Positions 9,385 through 18,864 of a stretch of 64,000 bases of DNA are shown in pieces. A program made the position numbers and the translations under genes. This DNA comes from Pseudomonadota bacterium (lineage in GTDB: Bacteria > Desulfobacterota > Desulfobulbia > Desulfobulbales > Desulfocapsaceae), in NCBI GenBank assembly GCA_018821985.1, contig JAHJKP010000034.1, forward strand, positions 30,523-94,522, given 5' to 3'. Numbering within the stretch: the first letter of the stretch is position 1; every line of letters starts with the position of its first letter. The notes beneath the pieces are model-generated. The model was not told the origin of the DNA, searched no databases, and was given only the letters and a program-made list of their open reading frames with translations.

Positions 9385-10080
9385 GTGCATGAGTTTCTTG
9401 ATTTTTCTACTTCCGGACTGCTGGTGGAGGCCTTGGCAGTTCGGATTTGTGATTGCCTGCACCAGGGAATTTGTAGCCGCGGTCAGGCCAGTCTGGCAGT
9501 GTCCGGCGGCAGCACTCCTCTGCCGCTTTTTGCCCGGCTGGCGGAAACAGAGCTGGAGTGGAACAAGGTCACGGTTTTTCTGGTGGATGAACGCTGGGTT
9601 GCACCGGATAATCCTGATTCCAATGAAAATCTGGTACGCAGCCATTTGCTTCGGGAAAAGGCGGCGAAGGCCTCGTTTATCGGCATGAAAAATAAAGCGG
9701 CTACGGCCAGTGGTGGGGAAGCAACGTGTGAAAAACGGCTGCAGCTGCTTCCCCGGCCTTATGATTGTCTGATCCTGGGGATGGGCAATGACGGCCATAC
9801 CGCTTCCCTGTTTCCCGGTGCCAAAAATCTGGAGGCGGCGGTTGATCTCCATTCCACTAAGATCTGCATGGCCATCCAGCCACCTGCGGCGCCCTACGAG
9901 CGGATGACCTTGACCCTGCCGGCCATTCTGGACAGCCGTCAGCTGATTCTCCATCTGCAGGGTGAAGAAAAGAAAAAGACGCTGGCCAGAGCCCAGGAAC
10001 CAGGGGAGGCCGGGGAAATGCCTATCCGTTATATCCTGCGACAGACAGCAATCCCCTTGGTCGTTTATTGGTCACCATAA
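9385..10080 (+). CDS. pgl: 6-phosphogluconolactonase
   Basis: It hydrolyses 6-phosphogluconolactone to 6-phosphogluconate in the cytoplasm. This 231-residue member of the SugI/NagB-like fold shows the family signatures LAVSGGSTPLPLFARLA, VFLVDERWVAPDNPDSN and LILGMGNDGHTASLFPG. It begins 6 bases after zwf ends, so the two are probably translationally coupled; the ribosome site is weak. The product is the substrate of the next gene, edd. Length and motifs are normal for the DevB-type enzyme. Confidence 0.94.
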   Translation: MHEFLDFSTSGLLVEALAVRICDCLHQGICSRGQASLAVSGGSTPLPLFARLAETELEWNKVTVFLVDERWVAPDNPDSNENLVRSHLLREKAAKASFIGMKNKAATASGGEATCEKRLQLLPRPYDCLILGMGNDGHTASLFPGAKNLEAAVDLHSTKICMAIQPPAAPYERMTLTLPAILDSRQLILHLQGEEKKKTLARAQEPGEAGEMPIRYILRQTAIPLVVYWSP

Positions 10081-10108
10081 TGATGGACAGGGCATCAAGG
10101 AGAATGCA

Positions 10109-11932
10109 ATGAACGGTGTGGTACAGCAGGTGACCGAGCGTATCGTCAGGCGCAGCGAAAAACATCGGAACGGCTATCTGCAGCGTCTGGAGGAGGCCCG
10201 CTCCGACATCCCCTTCCGTCATCATCTACCCTGTAGCAACCTGGCCCATGTAGCAAGCTGCTCCGGCGGCGCCTGTATGATTATCCGCGATGAGCGGATG
10301 CCTAATATCGGCATTATTTCCAGTTATAACGACCTGGTGTCTGCCCACAATCCCTATGGCGAATATCCGGCTCTGATTAAAAGTGTAGTCGCTGAGGCCG
10401 GGGGCATCTGCCAGGTTGCCGCTGGTGTTCCGGCCATGTGTGACGGCGTGACTCAAGGCGAACCGGGCATGGATCTGAGCCTGATTAGTCGGGATGTCAT
10501 TGCCATGGCCACGGTTATTGGCTTGTCTCATAATGTCTTTGACGGTGCCCTGCTGCTCGGGGTCTGTGATAAGATCCTGCCCGGCCTGCTCATGGGTGCC
10601 CTGCAGTTCGGTCACTTGCCCATGCTCCTGGTGCCCTCCGGCCCCATGCAATCCGGGATAGCCAACAAAGACAAGGCCCGGGCCAGGGAGCGGTTTGTCC
10701 AGGGTGAGATCACCCGCAAGCAGATGCTCGAGTATGAGAGCCATGCCTACCATAGTCCGGGCACCTGTACCTTTTACGGGACCGCCAACTCCAATCAGCT
10801 GATGGCCGAGATGCTGGGGATGCATCTGCCCGGTTCCTCTTTTGTCAATGCCGGGACCCCGATGCGGGAACTGCTGACCAGGGCTGCGGCCCGGCGGGTA
10901 ACTGAGCTGGCTAACCAGGAAAATGAGTATATCCCTATTGGTCATGTCATCAGTGAAAAGTCGGTGGTTAATGCCATCGTCGGCCTACTGGCCAGCGGAG
11001 GTTCCACCAACGAGACCATGCACCTGGTGGCCATTGCCCGGGCCGCCGGGATCAGGATCAACTGGGATGATTTCTCTGAACTTTCCGATGTGGTCCCCCT
11101 GATTGTGAGCATCTATCCTAATGGTCCCGGTGATATCAACTCTTTTCAGCGGGCTGGCGGCATGACCGTATTTATCAGGGAGCTGCTGGAAAATGGTTAT
11201 CTTCACGAAGACGTGCAGACGGTGGCGGGATTAGGGCTGGAGCGGTATATGCGGATGCCGGAGGAAAAAGAGGGGGAACTGATCTGGGAGAAGATCCCTG
11301 ACGGCTCTTCTGATCTGGAGACTCTGGCCACCACCCGTCAGCCCTTTGCCGCCACCGGTGGGATCAAGCTGGTGCGCGGCAATCTGGGGCGGGCCATCAT
11401 CAAAGTCTCGGCCCTGGTCCAGGGGGTCAACACCGAGCTGACTGCTCCTGCCATGATCTTTCATTCTCAGGAGGAGATGGCTGCGGCCTTTAAGGCTGGA
11501 GAGATGAACCGGGATTTGATTGCGGTCATCCGTTTCCAAGGGCCGCGGGCCAATGGCATGCCGGAGCTGCACAAGCTGATCACCTATCTCTCTATTCTCA
11601 TGGATCGGGGCTTTATTGTGGGGCTGGTTACTGATGGCAGGCTGTCAGGGGCCTCCGGCAAGGTACCATTTGCCATCCATCTGACTCCTGAGGCTCTGGC
11701 TGGTGGGATGATCGCCAAGATTCAGAATGGTGATCTGATCACCATGAGCGGCAGCGGTGTCCTGCATCTTCATGTCAGTGATAAGGAACTGGCCGCCCGG
11801 CCTCTGGTCCGAGCGGATCTCCGGGAGATCCGGTCCGGTTTTGGGCGGCAGATCTTTGCCCCTTTACGGCAAAATCTGGCCGGTGCTGAAGAGGGAGCAA
11901 GTTCTATCTTTACCTATACTGAGGAAGATTGA
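10109..11932 (+). CDS. edd: Phosphogluconate dehydratase
   Basis: It dehydrates 6-phosphogluconate to 2-keto-3-deoxy-6-phosphogluconate, the committed Entner-Doudoroff step, using a [4Fe-4S] cluster. I chose the ATG at 10109 because it follows AAGGAG at proper spacing and gives 607 residues, close to the E. coli enzyme. An upstream extension in the same frame would overlap pgl. IlvD/Edd-family sequence is clear: [50 protein letters not shown] and the C-terminal [18 protein letters not shown]. Conserved cysteines within the CDG, CDK and GTC motifs are the expected cluster ligands. The sister enzyme IlvD is excluded by the Edd-type N-terminus. Confidence 0.95.
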   Translation: MNGVVQQVTERIVRRSEKHRNGYLQRLEEARSDIPFRHHLPCSNLAHVASCSGGACMIIRDERMPNIGIISSYNDLVSAHNPYGEYPALIKSVVAEAGGICQVAAGVPAMCDGVTQGEPGMDLSLISRDVIAMATVIGLSHNVFDGALLLGVCDKILPGLLMGALQFGHLPMLLVPSGPMQSGIANKDKARARERFVQGEITRKQMLEYESHAYHSPGTCTFYGTANSNQLMAEMLGMHLPGSSFVNAGTPMRELLTRAAARRVTELANQENEYIPIGHVISEKSVVNAIVGLLASGGSTNETMHLVAIARAAGIRINWDDFSELSDVVPLIVSIYPNGPGDINSFQRAGGMTVFIRELLENGYLHEDVQTVAGLGLERYMRMPEEKEGELIWEKIPDGSSDLETLATTRQPFAATGGIKLVRGNLGRAIIKVSALVQGVNTELTAPAMIFHSQEEMAAAFKAGEMNRDLIAVIRFQGPRANGMPELHKLITYLSILMDRGFIVGLVTDGRLSGASGKVPFAIHLTPEALAGGMIAKIQNGDLITMSGSGVLHLHVSDKELAARPLVRADLREIRSGFGRQIFAPLRQNLAGAEEGASSIFTYTEED

Positions 11933-12050
11933 CGTCTCGCGCAGTGATGCAGAGGTGCAGGGAAAGATAGAAAACTGTTTTTTTCATTTTGCACGAGAAG
12001 AGAATCTGTATGATGAATAGTTGCTTTTGAATCTTGAAATGAGGAAAAAG

Positions 12051-12704
12051 ATGACACAGATAAAGTGGAAGATACCACCCTTGGAGATTCTCCAGGCTGG
12101 ACCGGTGGTGCCGGTCATGGTGATCCATGAACTTGAGTATGCCGTGCCGTTGGCCCAGGCCTTGGTTGCCGGCGGAGTCAGGGTGCTGGAGATTGTCTTG
12201 CGGACACCGGTGGCCATTGAGGCCATCCGGGCCATTGTCCGTGCGGTGCCGGAGGCCATCACCGGTGCCGGAACCGTGGTCAATACCCATGATCTGGCGG
12301 CAGTCAGCGAGGCCGGTGCCATGTTTGCCATCAGTCCCGGCCTGACCGGGGAACTGCTGGATGCCGCTCTGCGAGGGCCCATTGCTCTGATTCCGGGGAT
12401 AGCCACGATCTCCGAGCTGATGCTGGGGATGGATAAAGGTTATCGTCAGTTCAAATTTTTTCCGGCGGAGGCCGCAGGCGGCATTGAGATGCTCAAGGCT
12501 ATTGCCGGGCCCTTTCCCCAGGTGACCTTCTGCCCCACCGGCGGCATCTCCGCCGCCAACTATCGCGACTATCTGGCCCTGAAGAATGTGGCCTGCGTCG
12601 GCGGTTCCTGGATCGTTGCCGCTGATCTCATTGCGGCGCGAAACTGGGACGCGATCACTGAACTGGCGGTACAGACCATCGCTGCTGCCAGTGAAAAAAG
12701 GTAA
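12051..12704 (+). CDS. eda: KDPG aldolase (2-dehydro-3-deoxy-6-phosphogluconate aldolase)
   Basis: It splits 2-keto-3-deoxy-6-phosphogluconate into pyruvate and glyceraldehyde-3-phosphate. The 217-residue class I aldolase carries the Schiff-base lysine, Lys135, in [13 protein letters not shown]. The catalytic Glu is in [16 protein letters not shown], and the phosphate-binding segment is [19 protein letters not shown] chose the ATG at 12051 because GAGGA precedes it; an in-frame TTG at 12021 and ATG at 12039 are less likely. A 118-base gap separates it from edd, but orientation and pathway logic keep it in the same operon. It resembles E. coli Eda throughout. Confidence 0.95.
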   Translation: MTQIKWKIPPLEILQAGPVVPVMVIHELEYAVPLAQALVAGGVRVLEIVLRTPVAIEAIRAIVRAVPEAITGAGTVVNTHDLAAVSEAGAMFAISPGLTGELLDAALRGPIALIPGIATISELMLGMDKGYRQFKFFPAEAAGGIEMLKAIAGPFPQVTFCPTGGISAANYRDYLALKNVACVGGSWIVAADLIAARNWDAITELAVQTIAAASEKR

Positions 12705-12712
12705 GATTGAAG

Positions 12713-13582
12713 ATGGAGAGCGCGGTGATACAGTCCGTGGCGGCATTGAATGAGCAGTACGGCAGTGAAGGAGGGTTGATCTTTGCCGTCAACCCTCAGG
12801 GGCTGATATTCGCCGAGATCAACAATGGATGGTGCCGGGGCCGGGTTTATCTGCAGGGTGGCCATGTCACCGACTATCAGCCGGGTAAGGCTATTCGCGG
12901 CGGTATCCCTGTCTGCTGGCCCTGGTTCGGCAGTCATCCATCAGGTCGCATGCAACCGGCCCATGGGTTTGCCCGTACCACCCTGTGGAATCTGGTTGCC
13001 ACTAGCCATAATAGCAAAGGCGAAACCATTATTACCCTGGACTTAAATGACTGCCCGCCGACCCATGCCATCTGGCCGCATTCCTTTTCCCTGACCCTGA
13101 CCATCATTTTTGGTGCCAGCCTGCAACTGTTGCTGGCCATGGAAAACCGCAGCGCGTCACCCATGAGTCTCAGCTGTGCCCTGCACAGTTATTTTCGCGT
13201 TACCGACTGGCAGACCTGCCGGATTCACGGCCTGGATGGTGTCGATTATCTGGACAAGGTAGAGGGATATGCCCGTCAAACGCAATCAGGAATGGTTGCG
13301 TTTGAACAGGAAACAGATCGAATCTATCTTATTGCCGATGCCGCCTGCCGGATTGCAATCCCGGAGAGTGGTCGGGATTGCCTGATCAGTCAAGAGGGGA
13401 GCACCGCTACGGTGGTCTGGAATCCCGGTCCGGTCAAGGCGTCAGCCATGGCCGACATGATTGCTGAGGAATACCGGGAGATGGTCTGTGTGGAGACCGC
13501 CATCGCTCCCCAGACACCTCTTATTCTACAACCGGGCGTAACCCATGTGCTGGCCGCAGAGATGAGGAGTATCCCAAAATAA
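12713..13582 (+). CDS. D-hexose-6-phosphate mutarotase (YeaD-type aldose 1-epimerase)
   Basis: This cytoplasmic 289-residue galactose-mutarotase-fold protein interconverts the anomers of hexose-6-phosphates and so supplies the beta anomer used by Zwf. Family signatures include AIRGGIPVCWPWFGSHP, QPAHGFARTTLWNL and the catalytic-region LSCALHSYFRVTD. It starts 8 bases after eda, which ties it to the Entner-Doudoroff operon. The start is taken as ATG 12713; a TTG at 12707 sits nearer to the AAAAAGG site and is possible. C-terminal VCVETAIAPQTPLILQPG matches the YeaD/apaG-like epimerase group. Confidence 0.9.
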   Translation: MESAVIQSVAALNEQYGSEGGLIFAVNPQGLIFAEINNGWCRGRVYLQGGHVTDYQPGKAIRGGIPVCWPWFGSHPSGRMQPAHGFARTTLWNLVATSHNSKGETIITLDLNDCPPTHAIWPHSFSLTLTIIFGASLQLLLAMENRSASPMSLSCALHSYFRVTDWQTCRIHGLDGVDYLDKVEGYARQTQSGMVAFEQETDRIYLIADAACRIAIPESGRDCLISQEGSTATVVWNPGPVKASAMADMIAEEYREMVCVETAIAPQTPLILQPGVTHVLAAEMRSIPK

Positions 13583-13675
13583 TTAGGGGCAGTTACAGTA
13601 TATGCGTCCTGAACAGAAGATTGATGACGTGGGTATCGCTGGCCATCTGTCATAAGGGGAAAAAATTTTTGCGAC

Positions 13676-13706
13676 TTGACAAGCCGTCCCAGAAAAGGGA
13701 TATATT
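13676..13706 (+). promoter_or_regulatory. Probable sigma-70 promoter of the carbonic anhydrase gene
   Basis: A perfect TTGACA at 13676-13681 is followed by GATATA/TATATT at 13699-13706. The spacing is 17 bases to the first hexamer and 19 to the second. It lies about 50 bases upstream of the carbonic anhydrase start and indicates a transcription unit separate from the sugar operon. Confidence 0.6.
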
Positions 13707-13753
13707 TCTATTGAGTTTATTATTATCTATTTTAAAAAAGGAGGAAGTAGTAA

Positions 13754-14539
13754 ATGAAGAAAATGTTCAGGACGTTAGCCCTTAGTTGTTGTCTGCTGGC
13801 TGTTACTGCGGTACAAAGTCAGGGTAGCAGTACTGCCCAAAAGCCTGCTCCGGATGCGGTTGTGAAGATGTTGCAGGAAGGAAACTCCCGTTTTGTGGCC
13901 AATAAGTCCATTCATCCGCATAGTGACACCCAACGTCTAATCCTGGCCGGCAAGGAAGATCAGGGGAATTATGCCTATGCCACGGTCATTGCCTGTTCAG
14001 ATTCCAGGGTTCCTGTGGAACGGATCTTTGATGCCGGGGTCATGGATATCTTTGTGGTCCGGGTAGCGGGTAATGTGGTTGATGTTGATGAGGCCGGTTC
14101 CATTGAATACGGACTGCTCCATGTCAATACCCCGGTTCTGGTGGTGTTGGGACATACGCAGTGCGGGGCAGTGACTGCGGTTACCAACGCAGTTGAAGGT
14201 CATGGTCATGCCTTGGAACTCAATATCCCGCCTTTGGTTGACAATATCGAGCCGGCGGTCAAAAAGGCTATGGCATCCAATCCGGACAAGCATGGCAAGG
14301 ATGTTATCCCTTATGCCATTGAAGAAAATGTTTGGCAGGGAATTGATGAACTTTTCATGAGGAGTCCTGCCGTACGTGAACAGGTGAAAAGCGGTAAGGC
14401 CAAGGTGGTTGGTGCGATCTATGATGTGGCCACCGGTAAGATTGAGTGGTTGCCTGAGACTAAAGTGAGTGAAATCTTAAAAGAGGTTGAGCAGAATCCG
14501 GCCAGGGCCATGGAGGCCATGGCAAAGGCTGGTCATTGA
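13754..14539 (+). CDS. Secreted beta-class carbonic anhydrase
   Basis: It catalyses reversible CO2 hydration with a zinc ion. The 261-residue protein has an N-terminal signal peptide (MKKMFRTLALSCCLLAVTAV), so it should act in the periplasm. The zinc ligands are visible: Cys81 in ACSDSRVP, with the Asp/Arg dyad, and His134/Cys137 in GHTQCGAV. GGAGG precedes the ATG, and it has its own promoter and terminator. Most beta-carbonic anhydrases are cytoplasmic; exported versions occur in some Gram-negatives. The C-terminal extension (KVSEILKEVEQ...) is polar. A role in bicarbonate exchange at the cell surface is inference. Confidence 0.92.
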   Translation: MKKMFRTLALSCCLLAVTAVQSQGSSTAQKPAPDAVVKMLQEGNSRFVANKSIHPHSDTQRLILAGKEDQGNYAYATVIACSDSRVPVERIFDAGVMDIFVVRVAGNVVDVDEAGSIEYGLLHVNTPVLVVLGHTQCGAVTAVTNAVEGHGHALELNIPPLVDNIEPAVKKAMASNPDKHGKDVIPYAIEENVWQGIDELFMRSPAVREQVKSGKAKVVGAIYDVATGKIEWLPETKVSEILKEVEQNPARAMEAMAKAGH

Positions 14540-14574
14540 AATAGAGTTTCTGAATGATCAGAACGGCGGAAGGT

Positions 14575-14619
14575 GCTGCAACGAAATAATTAGAAAAGCT
14601 CCTGGGTATTTCGTTGCGG
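14575..14619. repeat. Palindromic repeat, GCAACGAAATA type
   Basis: GCAACGAAATA at 14578-14588 is an exact inverted repeat of 14607-14617, with an 18-base loop. The arm core (g-AACGAAATA) resembles the palindromes at 31867-31922 and 34131-34187, so this may be another member of one dispersed family. Confidence 0.55.
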
Positions 14620-14633
14620 TTTCTGAATATTCT

Positions 14634-14670
14634 CCGGCCATGAGGCATTGCTTCATGGCCGGTTTGGTTT
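14634..14670 (+). terminator. Intrinsic terminator of the carbonic anhydrase gene
   Basis: CCGGCCATGA at 14634-14643 pairs perfectly with TCATGGCCGG at 14653-14662, followed by TTTGGTTT. It lies between two convergent genes and could also serve the DUF504 gene on the minus strand. Confidence 0.6.
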
Positions 14671-14941
14671 ATGGGGAGATCTCACTAGCCCCGGGTCGCT
14701 GCCAGATCAGCTCACCATTACGGTATACCTCACGTACCCGGTGCAGGGGAATCCGCTGGTAGATGCCCTCCATGTCCATGAGGAGAAAGGACTCCTTGTT
14801 GCCCGGTTCAAAGAGGAGGTCGGCCAGCGGTCGCCTGACGATAATGTCCTCCACCCGGTCGTAGTAGCCGATCTCAAAGAGGGCGTCACCGAAGCTCCTG
14901 TCCCATTTGATACGATTCAGCACCTTGTCAATTGGCTGCAT
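14669..14941 (-). CDS. DUF504 (MJ1316-type RNA cyclic group end recognition) protein
   Basis: This 90-residue protein matches the DUF504/UPF0248 family: IDKVLNRIKWDRSFGDALFEIGYYDRVED, then a FLLMD segment and the hallmark IPLHRVREVYRNGELIWQR. The family is named for recognition of RNA ends carrying a cyclic phosphate, but its cellular role is unsettled. I chose the ATG at 14941 because AGGGG lies 5 bases upstream and homologues begin here. A GTG at 15028 would add 29 unrelated-looking residues. It stands alone, convergent with the carbonic anhydrase gene. Confidence 0.78.
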   Translation of the reverse strand: MQPIDKVLNRIKWDRSFGDALFEIGYYDRVEDIIVRRPLADLLFEPGNKESFLLMDMEGIYQRIPLHRVREVYRNGELIWQRPGASEISP

Positions 14942-15075
14942 GCCGGCCCCTATGTACGATGAATGAGGGGATCTATCATAGTTCTTCCCCCGTATCTTTT
15001 CATCTCCTGCTTCATGTTTGTGTGCCACGCTCTCTTATCCGAACCAATGTGCCATCCACTTCCTGGACCCGAGTT

Positions 15076-16284
15076 CTATAAGTGACTTGCCTCAACTACG
15101 GTATTTCGCCCATTTTCCTTTGCTTTGTACATGGCTTGGTCGGCCATTGAGATGAGTCGGTTGTAGTCGCTGGTGTCCTCAGGGAAGCGGGCTATTCCTA
15201 TGCTGATCGTGAGCTGGATCTTGCGGCCGTCCAGCAGCAGGAAAGGATCAGTCTCGATCCTGAGCCGGATTTTTTCGGCAACATGGAGAGCGGCTCGCCG
15301 GTGAGTTTCCGGCAGCAGTATAATAAACTCTTCTCCGCCATAGCGGGCCGCACAATCGCTGCCCCTGGTCTGCCCGATCAGGTTTGCGGCAATATGCCGC
15401 AAGACCTCGTCGCCGACCTCGTGGCCATGGGTGTCGTTCACCATTTTGAAATGATCCACATCGAGCATCAGCACAGCAAAGGGGATGTTGTTGCGCTGGC
15501 TCCGGGCATATTCTTCAACCAGGCGAATTTGGAAAACATTACGGGTGTAGAGACTGGTCAGGGCGTCATGGCAAACCTCAGTCTCCAGCTTGTCTGCCAT
15601 CTCGTAGAATGATCTGGCAAGGACGCCTATCTCGTCGTTGTATTCCGTGTCCATTTTCTTGATATGAAAGTGGCCGCTGCCCAGCTCTTTGGCCGCCCGG
15701 GAAAGGTGCCGGATGGGGCGGGAAACATATTCGGCAAGCAGGATCGCAAAAAAGATGGCAAGCAATGAACCGATACTGAAAATCAGGATAATGTCTCGGG
15801 TAAGGATTTTGACAGCATTCTTGATGCCGATGTGCGAGTAGCTGAGGATGGCGGTGCCCAGCTGCACACCACCGGCTGCAATCGGTGCCAGGACATCCAT
15901 CACCGTTTCGCCGGCCTCATTGGTGTAATGCTCGCTGAACAGATACTGCCCTTGCTCTGGGCATGTCCCCTTATATTTTTCACCGACTTTTTCCAGCTTG
16001 TTGTGCATGAGGATGCGGCAATCGTTATCAACGACCATGGCCTGGGTGACATATTCCTGGCTCATGGTGTAGCGGATGTAGTTACGGAGTTCCGCCAGAT
16101 CCTGGCTGATGAGTGACCTGGCACAGACATGGGCCAGGTCATAAGCCAACGCCAGACCGAGTTGGTGGTTTTCATGGTGCATTGCCTTCTCTACCTGGGA
16201 GAGAATGAGCAGGCCGGTGACAAGCTGAGCGCCGACAATAAGGCAGATGACCTGGACGATTATCTTGGCCTGGAGGGTTTTCAT
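15076..16284 (-). CDS. Membrane diguanylate cyclase (sensor-HAMP-GGDEF)
   Basis: It makes cyclic di-GMP from two GTP. The 402-residue protein has a transmembrane helix at about 8-28, a periplasmic sensor region of about 130 residues and a second helix near 165-185. A HAMP linker (EYVSRPIRHLSRAAKELG) then leads into a GGDEF domain. The catalytic site GGEEF is at residues 316-320. The RxxD inhibitory I-site (RGSD, 307-310) lies exactly five residues upstream, so product inhibition is likely. It starts 4 bases after the upstream PhnD-like binding protein gene ends, suggesting the two form one sensing unit. The periplasmic domain is not one I can name. Confidence 0.92.
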   Translation of the reverse strand: MKTLQAKIIVQVICLIVGAQLVTGLLILSQVEKAMHHENHQLGLALAYDLAHVCARSLISQDLAELRNYIRYTMSQEYVTQAMVVDNDCRILMHNKLEKVGEKYKGTCPEQGQYLFSEHYTNEAGETVMDVLAPIAAGGVQLGTAILSYSHIGIKNAVKILTRDIILIFSIGSLLAIFFAILLAEYVSRPIRHLSRAAKELGSGHFHIKKMDTEYNDEIGVLARSFYEMADKLETEVCHDALTSLYTRNVFQIRLVEEYARSQRNNIPFAVLMLDVDHFKMVNDTHGHEVGDEVLRHIAANLIGQTRGSDCAARYGGEEFIILLPETHRRAALHVAEKIRLRIETDPFLLLDGRKIQLTISIGIARFPEDTSDYNRLISMADQAMYKAKENGRNTVVEASHL

Positions 16285-16288
16285 GCGG

Positions 16289-17209
16289 TTACCGGTTCAT
16301 CAGCATAATTTTTCTGACTTCGTCGTAGTCGCTGTCCTCTGCCTTGACAAACCCGCCCACCTCCGTAGACTCCAGAATTCCTTCATGGGCTTCGTTGTTC
16401 GGGTTGAGAGCGGTCAAGGCCTTATTTATCCGGGCAGCAAGACCGGCATCAACCCCGGTGCGGGCGGCAAAGACCCAGGTGGGAATCTCCTCGGTCTGGC
16501 CGAGAATCCGCAGCTGATTGGGTGGTAGCTCGCTTTCGCCAGCCTCCTTCGCTTCGTTGATATGTTTGAAGGAGTAGTCGCAGACCGCTCCGGCATCGAC
16601 GGTTTTCAGAAAGACATTAAGGGCGATGGATTCACAGCTCCCGTCGTATCTGTAACCGCCGAGGTCCTTCTCAGGGTTGATTCCGTGGGCGGCAAGCAGG
16701 TGTTTTGCCGAGAGGGATTTTGCCATGTCGTTTTCCGCACCGAAGAGGACGTATTTTCCCTTGAGATCCTCTATGCGCAGCAGAGGGCTGTCCTTGCGGA
16801 CAATGATCACCCCCCGGTGTTTACTTTCGCCTTCCGGGGTCAGTGCTTTGAGCAGCATTTCTTTGTTATAGAGATGGGCCAAGCGCACATAGGTATGGGG
16901 GGCCTGGAAGGTGAACTCTACCTTTCCGTCTATGACGAAACGTTCGAATTCCTGAAAATCCTTGGGGATGAGGAGAACAACCGGCTGCCCGATCTGTTTT
17001 GCCAGGTATGCGGCCAGCGGCTGATACTCACTAAAGGTCTTGATGATGTCAGTGCAGGGGGTGATGGCGATCTGCACCGGTTGCGGCTTGTCGGCGGCCT
17101 CTCCTGGCTGGGCAAGGCACAAAAGAAGAAGGGTGGTCAGAATGGATAGCATACCCTTTTCCGGCAGGAAACGGAATTGGACAAAAAAAGAAGACGGATA
17201 TCTGGGCAT
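16289..17209 (-). CDS. PhnD-like periplasmic substrate-binding protein
   Basis: This 306-residue exported protein belongs to the phosphate/phosphonate (PhnD/SsuA-like) class of solute-binding proteins. It shows ITPCTDIIKTFSEYQPLAAYLAKQIG, a central FQAPHTYVRLAHLY, VIIVRKDSPLLRIEDLKGK and DGSCESIALNVFLKTVDAGAVCDYSF. AAGGAG precedes the ATG at 17209. The N-terminus has about 20 residues before the hydrophobic signal core (MLSILTTLLLLCLA), so the signal sequence is long or begins at the internal Met. No ABC permease or ATPase gene is adjacent. Instead it forms a tight pair with the diguanylate cyclase, so ligand sensing rather than transport is inferred. Confidence 0.85.
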   Translation of the reverse strand: MPRYPSSFFVQFRFLPEKGMLSILTTLLLLCLAQPGEAADKPQPVQIAITPCTDIIKTFSEYQPLAAYLAKQIGQPVVLLIPKDFQEFERFVIDGKVEFTFQAPHTYVRLAHLYNKEMLLKALTPEGESKHRGVIIVRKDSPLLRIEDLKGKYVLFGAENDMAKSLSAKHLLAAHGINPEKDLGGYRYDGSCESIALNVFLKTVDAGAVCDYSFKHINEAKEAGESELPPNQLRILGQTEEIPTWVFAARTGVDAGLAARINKALTALNPNNEAHEGILESTEVGGFVKAEDSDYDEVRKIMLMNR

Positions 17210-17485
17210 TGCTAATTACTCCTTGTGTTTGAAAATAATATTCTACCTCTCTTACATGTTCTGATGCATAGCCACGGTAGGAATGCTGGCCTGTTGACTT
17301 GCTTTTTATTAGTCATTAAGCACCCGCCCTCGCCTTTTGTCCTTTGACCAGACGTTGTGATGTGAATGGCCTTTTTTTATTATCCATCTTCCCTTTGCTC
17401 GTGTCAACAGTTGCCTTTTTGATTGGGCAACCGGGGTCAAGGTGATTTGAGAGGTTCTTTTTTTCTTGATAGAAATGATGACCTT

Positions 17486-18622
17486 TTATTTTGCAGGCAC
17501 CAGATCGATGATGGTTATCTCCGGCGGTGCCAGGAAGCGGATGGGTGGCCCCCAGGTGCCGGTGCCGCGGCTCAGATAGAGAAGACTGCTGCTTAACTTG
17601 GTGAGCTGACCCGCCCGTTGGGGATAAAAAAACCAGGTGAGCAGGTTGAAGGGAAAGATCTGACCGTTGTGGGTGTGGCCGGAAAGTTGGAGATCAAAAA
17701 GTCCAAGACTGGTCGGGTTAATATCAGGTCGGTGCTTGAGAAGAACGGTAAAATTCCCCCTGGGTTGGGCCACAAGAAGATCTCGTTCCGATTCCGCATG
17801 CCCTTTTCCCCATGATTTGACTGCCGGGTCATCCACTCCGACAATATTGATGCCGCCGATTATTATCCCTTGATGGCGCAGCATGGTAAACCCTGATTTT
17901 TCCGTAAAATCCAAGGCATCCTGCAGGCCGGCAATGAATTCATGGTTGCCGGTAATGGCGATCTTGCCCAGAGGCGGCTTGACCGCTGCCAGCATTCCTG
18001 CTTCTGTGGTGAGGTGGTTGAGTTGGCCGTCAACCAGATCGCCGGTGGACACCAGAATATCAGGCTTTGCCTCCTCTATTTTGGCAAGCATCCTGTTGAG
18101 CCGTTCCTCCCTGACAATGAGCCCCAGATGCATATCTGAAATCTGGGCAATACGTATCCTGCCACTGTTTTTTGGAATTTTTGGACTGGCGATCTCAATG
18201 CGTTGCAGGTGGATATTTGCTGCCTCAAAGAGGCCGTAGCCGTAAACGGCAAGCACCATTATTGCCTGTATCGCAAAGAGTTGCCGTGGCGATACCTTTG
18301 CCCTGGCAGGTTGTCGTTTCTGAAATCTTGCAGTTGCCAGACAGGTCGAACGAACCACATCAACTGTGCCTGCAAGGGTCACGAAGAGGAAAAGCAGTCC
18401 CATCCAAGTGAAGCTGGTATAGGTCCAGAACCACGCCCCGGTTTCAATCCCGGCTCGTTCGGCCAGTCGGACCACGATCGGTGCCGTGATCATGACCACC
18501 ATGAACATGATTATGCTTATGGTGGCTTTCCTGCCCGGCAAAAAGGCAGACTTGATCTTGTGGAAGGTATAGTAATGGGCGAGGGAATAGACCGACAGAT
18601 AAACAAGTAGGAAATAGATCAT
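17486..18622 (-). CDS. Membrane-anchored metallophosphoesterase (calcineurin-like, YkuE/YaeI type)
   Basis: This 378-residue protein has four hydrophobic segments in its first 150 residues and then a calcineurin-like phosphoesterase domain. The metal-binding motifs appear in order: ISDMHLG, STGDLVDG, ITGNHEF and LSGHTHNGQIFP. The arrangement matches the YkuE/YaeI group, some of which act on UDP-diacylglucosamine or other phospholipids, but substrate cannot be told here. The gene stands alone on the minus strand, with gaps of over 200 bases on each side in which I see nothing notable. Confidence 0.87.
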   Translation of the reverse strand: MIYFLLVYLSVYSLAHYYTFHKIKSAFLPGRKATISIIMFMVVMITAPIVVRLAERAGIETGAWFWTYTSFTWMGLLFLFVTLAGTVDVVRSTCLATARFQKRQPARAKVSPRQLFAIQAIMVLAVYGYGLFEAANIHLQRIEIASPKIPKNSGRIRIAQISDMHLGLIVREERLNRMLAKIEEAKPDILVSTGDLVDGQLNHLTTEAGMLAAVKPPLGKIAITGNHEFIAGLQDALDFTEKSGFTMLRHQGIIIGGINIVGVDDPAVKSWGKGHAESERDLLVAQPRGNFTVLLKHRPDINPTSLGLFDLQLSGHTHNGQIFPFNLLTWFFYPQRAGQLTKLSSSLLYLSRGTGTWGPPIRFLAPPEITIIDLVPAK

Positions 18623-18864
18623 GCGTTCTCTCCCTGTTTGAGGTGATCAAACTGAGGTCTGGCGAAGGCCTGTCTTGAACCAATAGGTGCTTCCCTCGGA
18701 CCGTTCCATGAAGGAGCTGTCTTAGGGAAGTTCATGGACGGCAACGGTGTATAAAATCGATATTTGTGCAGGATCACATCCTTTTGCCGGTGCGAACCTC
18801 TTCGCTCCAGTTAGGGTTGACCAACATTGATTTTCCCCATAGCGCTATATCCGAGTCCTGTAAA

